A DNA stretch of 37,885 bases. Source: Myxococcales bacterium. GTDB lineage: Bacteria; Myxococcota_A; Polyangia; Polyangiales; Ga0077539. Below the pieces are notes generated by a model. The model worked only from the letters and a program-made list of their open reading frames with translations. It was not told the origin of the DNA and did not search any database. Shown here in pieces: positions 33,428-37,885 of the stretch. A program made the position numbers and the translations under genes. Every line of letters starts with the position of its first letter. Position 1 is the first letter of the stretch. Location of the stretch: positions 1 through 37,885 of the forward strand of contig JAUSAZ010000067.1 in NCBI GenBank assembly GCA_030652255.1. Reading direction: 5' to 3'.

Positions 33428-35203
33428 ATGCGTCTGCATCATCTCGCCCTGGTCGCCGCGGTGGGCGCCGCGGCCTGCGAGGGCACCGCGCCCCCGCGTC
33501 CCGCCACCCGCACCATCGCCAGCGCGCGCCGCGGCACCCGAGCGGGTCGCCGGGGAGGCAACGCCGCCGCCTCGCCGCCGCCGGTCGACTCCGTCGCCCG
33601 CTGCGGGGAGGAGACCTTCGCCACCCTCGCGCGCTACCGCGCCGGGCGCACGGTGCACTTCGGCCCGCTCTGCACCGACGTCTACCGCGGGCGCTTCTCC
33701 GCGGTGATGGCCACCGGCACCGCCGAGGAGGCCACCGACGTCTGGGTGCTCTTCCACGACCCGCGCGGCGACGAGGTCCACCGCGTGCGCCGCTGGCCCG
33801 TCGGGGCCCACATCGCCTTCGGGCGCATCGTGCAGGGCTGGGTCTACCTCGTGGGGCGCAGCACCGCGACCGAGGACATGCCCGCCAACACCACCGTCCT
33901 CTCGATCTTCCCGCTGCCCCGCCCCGGGGGCGCCGCGCCCGAGGTCGGACTGCTCTCCCCGCTCGAAGCCGGCCTGCTGCGCGCCAGCGACGTCGACGAC
34001 CTCGACCGCCGCCTCACCTTCGAGATGCCCCCCTCCGACCCCACCCCCCAGGAGGCCGAGCGCGCCGTGCAGGCCATCGCCGAGGGCGGCCCCAACGCCC
34101 TCCTCGACCGGCTCACCCCCGAGGGGGCGCCCACCCTGCGCGCCTGGCAGGTGGGGGCCTTCCAGGAGTCGGACTACGTGTCGCCGCAGGGCGATCCGAC
34201 GAGCCCGCACCTCGCGCGCGCCGTCGCGCTCATCCGTCAGCTCGCGCAGTCGATGGACTGCTCCGCGGGCGACCGCTGCATCGGGCGACCCACGCAGGCC
34301 CTCGGCCAGGGGGTCACCCCCGCGCAGGTGATGCTCCTCAAGAGCGGCCAGCGCGTGGTCGTCGCGGCGCTGCTCTCCGGGGCGAGCGCGCACCCCGAGG
34401 AGGGCGGGCGCGTCACCCCTTGGGGGCCCGAGCGCGTCGACGACGCCGAAGACCGCACGCTCGCCGAGCGCCTCACGATGGACGGCGCGGTGGTGGGGCC
34501 CGTCGTGGGCGCGGCGCGCGGCGAGGAGCGCGTGGTGGCCTTCGAGGTGGGCGTCGCCAGCGGCGGGCGCGAGGTGCGCGCGTACGTGGTCACCCCGGGC
34601 CACGCGCCGCGCCCGTACATCGACCGTAGCCTCGGCGAGGTCACCGGCGACCGCACGCTGCACCTCCGGGACTACGAGCGCGACGGCGGCTTCGAGCTCA
34701 TCTCCTCGGGGCAGCACCGGGACGGCACCGCGGTGGTGAGCATCGCCAGCCAGGCGGCGCCGCGCACCGTGGGCCAGCACGCGCTCACCCACCGGCTCGA
34801 CATGCTGCGGGTGGCCTTCAACATGACCGAGGCCCGCGCCATCGACGGGGCGCTGCGCGGGTACCGACCCGCCCCGGCCGACCCGGAGGTGGCCTGCGCG
34901 CTGCTCGACCGGGTGGCCGCGCTCGAGCCGCGCCCCTTCCTGGCGGCGACCGGCGGAACGCTCGCGGTCATCCCCTACCGCGAGGCGGGTCAGCCGCTGC
35001 GCGGGGAGCCCCGGCGCCTAGCGCGGCGCGAGCTGGGTGACCCCCGGGCCGTGCTGGGCGCCTTCGCGGGCCAGCGGTGCGCCGACCTGCGCTGCGACTG
35101 GCCGCAGAGCCTCTGCCACCTCGCCGACGACTCCCGCCAGGGGGTGCTGTGGTTCGCCGACGGCGGCCGGCGCATCGCCGCCGTGTCGCTGCAGACGCCC
35201 TGA
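33428..35203 (+). CDS. Predicted secreted lipoprotein, function unknown
   Basis: This 591-residue protein begins MRLHHLALVAAVGAAAC, a signal peptide with a lipobox-like end (Cys17; the -3 position is Ala rather than Leu, so lipidation is likely but not certain). The linker after it is Arg/Ala/Pro-rich. The rest is a mixed beta domain with several Cys that may pair in the periplasm: CGEETF, GPLCTD, DCSAGDRC (one close pair), VACALLDR and RCADLRCDWPQSLC near the end. I recognise no family or catalytic motif. It ends 4 bp from the convergent pseudokinase gene. ATG 33428 is preferred over an upstream GTG 33386 because it starts right at the signal peptide. Confidence 0.75.
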   Translation: MRLHHLALVAAVGAAACEGTAPPRPATRTIASARRGTRAGRRGGNAAASPPPVDSVARCGEETFATLARYRAGRTVHFGPLCTDVYRGRFSAVMATGTAEEATDVWVLFHDPRGDEVHRVRRWPVGAHIAFGRIVQGWVYLVGRSTATEDMPANTTVLSIFPLPRPGGAAPEVGLLSPLEAGLLRASDVDDLDRRLTFEMPPSDPTPQEAERAVQAIAEGGPNALLDRLTPEGAPTLRAWQVGAFQESDYVSPQGDPTSPHLARAVALIRQLAQSMDCSAGDRCIGRPTQALGQGVTPAQVMLLKSGQRVVVAALLSGASAHPEEGGRVTPWGPERVDDAEDRTLAERLTMDGAVVGPVVGAARGEERVVAFEVGVASGGREVRAYVVTPGHAPRPYIDRSLGEVTGDRTLHLRDYERDGGFELISSGQHRDGTAVVSIASQAAPRTVGQHALTHRLDMLRVAFNMTEARAIDGALRGYRPAPADPEVACALLDRVAALEPRPFLAATGGTLAVIPYREAGQPLRGEPRRLARRELGDPRAVLGAFAGQRCADLRCDWPQSLCHLADDSRQGVLWFADGGRRIAAVSLQTP

Positions 35204-35220
35204 GCGGTCAGCGCTCGGGG
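35198..35220. terminator. Bidirectional hairpin at the convergent gene ends
   Basis: A 9-bp stem with one G-T pair (35198-35206 with 35212-35220) and a 5-base loop spans the stop of the lipoprotein gene and abuts that of the pseudokinase. It could end transcription from both sides, but no T-tract follows on either strand. Confidence 0.35.
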
Positions 35221-37646
35221 GTCGGCGTCCAGCGGGGCGCGGCGATGGGGAAGGTCAACGAGGGCTCCCAGGAGGGCGCCGCGAAGGGGGCGACGCGCAC
35301 CCGGCGCACGGCCTCGTCGAGGCAGGGTCCCATCGGCGGCTCGGCGAAGATGCCGCGGAGGCGCAGGTGCACCACCGCCCCGGTGGCGCCGTCGAAGCGC
35401 GGGGTGAGCGTCACCGAGCGCGCCTCGACCCCTTCGACACAGTCGGCCACGGGCCCGCGCAGGGCCCCCATCAAGCGCGACACGGTCGCCGCCCCGGGCA
35501 CCGGGGCGACCGCGGGCGGGGGCCGGACAACGGGCGCGACCGCGGGCGTGCGCGGGGCGACGGGCGGAGCGGGGGTCACGCCGACGTCGGGCGAAGCGGC
35601 GGCGAGGATGCCAGCGTCGGCCGGGGCCGCGATCACCGTCGGCCGGGGGGCGCCGGCGTCGAAGGCAGGGGTCACCGGCGGGATCTCCAGCGCCGGGGAC
35701 TGCGCGGCGCGGGCGCGCATGGCGGCGGTGAGGTCGTCGGAGGCGCGTGCGATGTAGAGCAGGCCGGTGGTGACGCACACCGCCGCGATCACCGTGGAGA
35801 CCGCGAGGAGGCGCGCAGACTGGGCGAAGAGCTGCGCGGCGTCGGGCGCGGTGGGCGCCGGGAGGGACGACGGCGAGGAGACCCGCGCGAAGTCCGTCGG
35901 GAGGCGTCCTGGCGGGGGAAGGTGCGAGGGCGCGAGCAGACCGCCGGGGGCAGAGTTCCGGGGGGGCGTGCTGGACGGCGATCGGGGGGCGGGGGTGGCG
36001 CGGGGCGCTGGGGTGACGCGGGGCGCTGGGGTCGCGCGGGGGGCGGCCGCCACGAGCCCGGCGGGCGAGGAGACGGCCGCGGCGCGGGGGCGCCCGGGGA
36101 GTGGTGACACCTGCGTGGGCTGCTCGGCCAGGAGGATCTCCCGCCGACCCGCCGCGTCGCGGAGGGCGCTCGCGATGGGCTGGAGGTCGCGGGACGACAG
36201 GTCGATCGCGTCGCCGTCGATGGACTGCAGGGCGTCGAGGGAGAGCTCCTCGGGCTCGGCCTCGGTGCCGAGGCCCGCCGGGGGCGTCGTGGGCACCGAG
36301 GCCGGGGCCGTGGCCGTGGCCGTGGCGCGGGGCGCGCGGACCGATCCGCCGAAGGTGTGACCCGAGCGCACGGCGGCGTCGGCGGGGGTCTGCGCAGGGA
36401 GCTTCGCGAGGGTGCTCGGGGCGAGCGAGAAGCTCCCCCCCGGGAGCGTGCGCTTGGAGGAGGCGAGCTGCGGCGCCGTGGGCTCGGGCGCGACGGGGGT
36501 GACGCGGAGGTCGGGCAGCGCCGCGGCCGGAGGGATCATGGGGTCGGCGGCGAGCTCGCGCGCCTCGGGGAGCGGCGAGGCGCCCGCGCGACGGGCGTCG
36601 AGCTGCGCGAGCATCGCGCCGTAGTCGCCGTACGAAGGGGTGGGCTCGGGGTCGACGGCGATGGAGAGGTTGACCCCCAGGTCGTCGCCGTGGTCGGGGA
36701 GCTGGGCCTCGGAGCCGGGGAGCGTGAGGCGCGCGGAGACGTCGGGCTCGAGCGCGCGCAGCAGGTCGCGCGCGAAGGCCTGGACCGTGGGGTACCCCTC
36801 GCCGCGGGCCACGCCGAAGGAGCGCTCGAAGACCGCGTCGACGGCCATCCCGAGGTCGCCGCGGTGGAGCGAGATGGTCGGGAGCTGATCGCGGCGCAGG
36901 GCCACCGCGAGCTCGGCGGCGGAGAGCTCGCCGAAGGGGAGCCGCCCGGTGAGCACCTCGAAGAGCAGCGTCGCCAGGGAGAACACGTCGAGCGCCGCGG
37001 TCGGGGGAAACGCGAGCTCCTCGGGCATGAGGTAGCCCGGCTGGCCGCAGGCGAGCACGGTGCGGTCGGTGACGAAGCCCGCGGTGACCAGGGCGTGCAG
37101 GTAGCCGCACTCCTCCAGGTGCACCTCGCCCTCCTCGTCGAGCACCACCCGCTCGGGCACGAGGCCGCGGTGCAGCACCGGCGGGCTCTGCGTGTGAAGG
37201 AGCTCGAGGATGCGCGCGAGGCCCTGGAGCACCTTGGAGGCGAGCCGAGGGGAGCGGTCGGAGCCCGACGCGATGATCTCCCGCAGCGAGCTGCCCGGCC
37301 GGCGGGCGGAGATCACCACCGGGCCCGAGTCGGCCGCGTCAAAGGCGATGATGTGCGGCACGCCCGGGTGTTCGAGCAGCGAGAGCCGCTCCATCTCCAG
37401 CCCGAAGACGTGCGCCGCCCGCTCGGAGCGGGCGATCACGGCGCTGTGCGCCGCCCACACGGTGAACACCTCCCCGGGCTCACGGCCGCGCGCGAGGTAC
37501 ACGGCCGTCAGCCGGTCGCGGCGCAGCCGCCGGTCGACGACGCAGCGACCGAGCACCGACTCGCCCCGCTTGAGCTCCCCGGTGATGGCGGTCCCTGGCA
37601 CGCTCGATCGCAACGTCAAACAACCCTCGGCGGCATCCTCGCCCAT
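35208..37646 (-). CDS. Transmembrane Ser/Thr pseudokinase with C-terminal Cys-pair domain
   Basis: This 812-residue protein has a kinase-like fold (about 35-300), a long Ala/Pro/Thr-rich linker, one TM (about 608-630, LLAVSTVIAAVCVTTGLL), a second Pro/Ala linker, and a periplasmic C-terminal domain with two Cys (about 735 and 774: VADCVEGV, GPCLDEAVRRVRVAPF). That domain resembles the myxobacterial C-terminal module with a conserved Cys pair and an 'FPxF' end. The kinase is degenerate: the VAIK Lys is missing (TVWAAHS, 62-68), HRD is HRG (159-161), and DFG is ECG (179-181). GYLMPEE and DVFSLATLLFEVLTGRLPF keep the fold of lobe C. It should bind rather than phosphorylate. ATG 37646 is used. 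Confidence 0.85.
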   Translation of the reverse strand: MGEDAAEGCLTLRSSVPGTAITGELKRGESVLGRCVVDRRLRRDRLTAVYLARGREPGEVFTVWAAHSAVIARSERAAHVFGLEMERLSLLEHPGVPHIIAFDAADSGPVVISARRPGSSLREIIASGSDRSPRLASKVLQGLARILELLHTQSPPVLHRGLVPERVVLDEEGEVHLEECGYLHALVTAGFVTDRTVLACGQPGYLMPEELAFPPTAALDVFSLATLLFEVLTGRLPFGELSAAELAVALRRDQLPTISLHRGDLGMAVDAVFERSFGVARGEGYPTVQAFARDLLRALEPDVSARLTLPGSEAQLPDHGDDLGVNLSIAVDPEPTPSYGDYGAMLAQLDARRAGASPLPEARELAADPMIPPAAALPDLRVTPVAPEPTAPQLASSKRTLPGGSFSLAPSTLAKLPAQTPADAAVRSGHTFGGSVRAPRATATATAPASVPTTPPAGLGTEAEPEELSLDALQSIDGDAIDLSSRDLQPIASALRDAAGRREILLAEQPTQVSPLPGRPRAAAVSSPAGLVAAAPRATPAPRVTPAPRATPAPRSPSSTPPRNSAPGGLLAPSHLPPPGRLPTDFARVSSPSSLPAPTAPDAAQLFAQSARLLAVSTVIAAVCVTTGLLYIARASDDLTAAMRARAAQSPALEIPPVTPAFDAGAPRPTVIAAPADAGILAAASPDVGVTPAPPVAPRTPAVAPVVRPPPAVAPVPGAATVSRLMGALRGPVADCVEGVEARSVTLTPRFDGATGAVVHLRLRGIFAEPPMGPCLDEAVRRVRVAPFAAPSWEPSLTFPIAAPRWTPTPER

Positions 37647-37792
37647 GGCACCGGGCGACCGTCAACTTCTGACCGCGGCAACATTACCTTGGATCGTAAG
37701 CCGGGCTCGTCGACCCTTCGACCCGCGCCGACGCGACGCCCACCCGCCCGGCGCCCCCGCGCCCTCCCGGGAAGCTCCGCTCCGGGCGGTCG

Positions 37793-37885
37793 ATGCGCGC
37801 GCAGCTGCACACCCCGCCGCCGCCGCCCGCCGCCCGCACCCGGTCGGTGCCGAGCGTCGCGCGGGTCGCGGCCGCGAGGCGCACC
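37793..37885 (+). CDS. Possible gene start, cut by the window end
   Basis: ATG 37793 opens a frame to the window edge (MRAQLHTPPPPPAARTR...), rich in Pro/Arg/Ala with all third positions G or C. There is no Shine-Dalgarno site. A minus-strand frame ending at 37684 covers the same bases with equal codon bias, so the strand is unresolved. Confidence 0.25.
   Translation, partial: MRAQLHTPPPPPAARTRSVPSVARVAAARRT

Noticed and set aside
37684..37884. A 66-codon minus-strand frame at the right edge
   Set aside because: Gly/Arg-rich without motif or ribosome site; codon bias cannot separate it from the plus strand.

Overview
The window is very GC-rich (mostly above 70%), with the coding style of a deltaproteobacterial lineage. 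I read it as Myxococcota, possibly Polyangia or Sandaracinaceae-like. Supporting traits are degenerate Ser/Thr kinases with long Ala/Pro linkers, a lipoprotein with a DVP-rich linker, an FHA/AAA+ regulator, multi-sensor kinases and many GTGA/ATGA start-stop overlaps. The assignment is inferred from gene content, not from any search.

Layout. (1) 1-6012, minus strand: an export operon of HlyD/MacA-type adaptor, LolD/MacB-type ATPase, two FtsX/MacB permeases, a small membrane protein and an EamA transporter. (2) 6120-9843, plus strand: a two-gene P-loop ATPase plus helical-repeat protein pair resembling STAND-type signalling or conflict modules; the middle of the second gene has clearly lower GC. 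(3) 9863-23573, minus strand: the division and cell-wall (dcw) cluster in the order rsmH-ftsL-ftsI-murE-murF-mraY // murD-ftsW-murG. At // it is interrupted by a LamG-like lipoprotein gene, a repeat-rich spacer and an oppositely oriented aldose-epimerase-like gene. murC, murB, ddl, ftsQ, ftsA, ftsZ and mraZ are not in the window. (4) 23679-25057, plus: a small membrane protein and thiL. (5) 25032-26414, minus: an FHA plus degenerate sigma-54-activator-like protein. (6) 26662-29974, plus: larC and a PAS/GAF sensor that ends after its HisKA domain. (7) 30076-30806: rpoZ, and a convergent conserved hypothetical overlapping its 3' end. (8) 31068-33369: groES-groEL with a sigma-70-type promoter and a clear CIRCE operator, then a hairpin. 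(9) 33428-37646: a Cys-containing lipoprotein candidate convergent with a large transmembrane pseudokinase. The last 240 bases hold at most the edge of another gene.

How the genes work together: the dcw genes make lipid II and the septal synthase (MurD/E/F, MraY, MurG, FtsW, FtsI, FtsL). murE carries the DNPR signature for meso-diaminopimelate, so the wall should be of the Gram-negative type. groESL looks HrcA-controlled. Two related direct repeats of about 140 bp (1-140 and 14679-14818) bracket a 14.7 kb segment, and a shorter repeat family sits in the dcw break, which suggests repeat-linked rearrangement. The least familiar candidate for a new system is the ATPase/repeat pair at 6120-9843. 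Several signalling proteins here also look catalytically dead or incomplete: the pseudokinase, the K-to-R Walker A activator and the HisKA protein without an ATPase domain.
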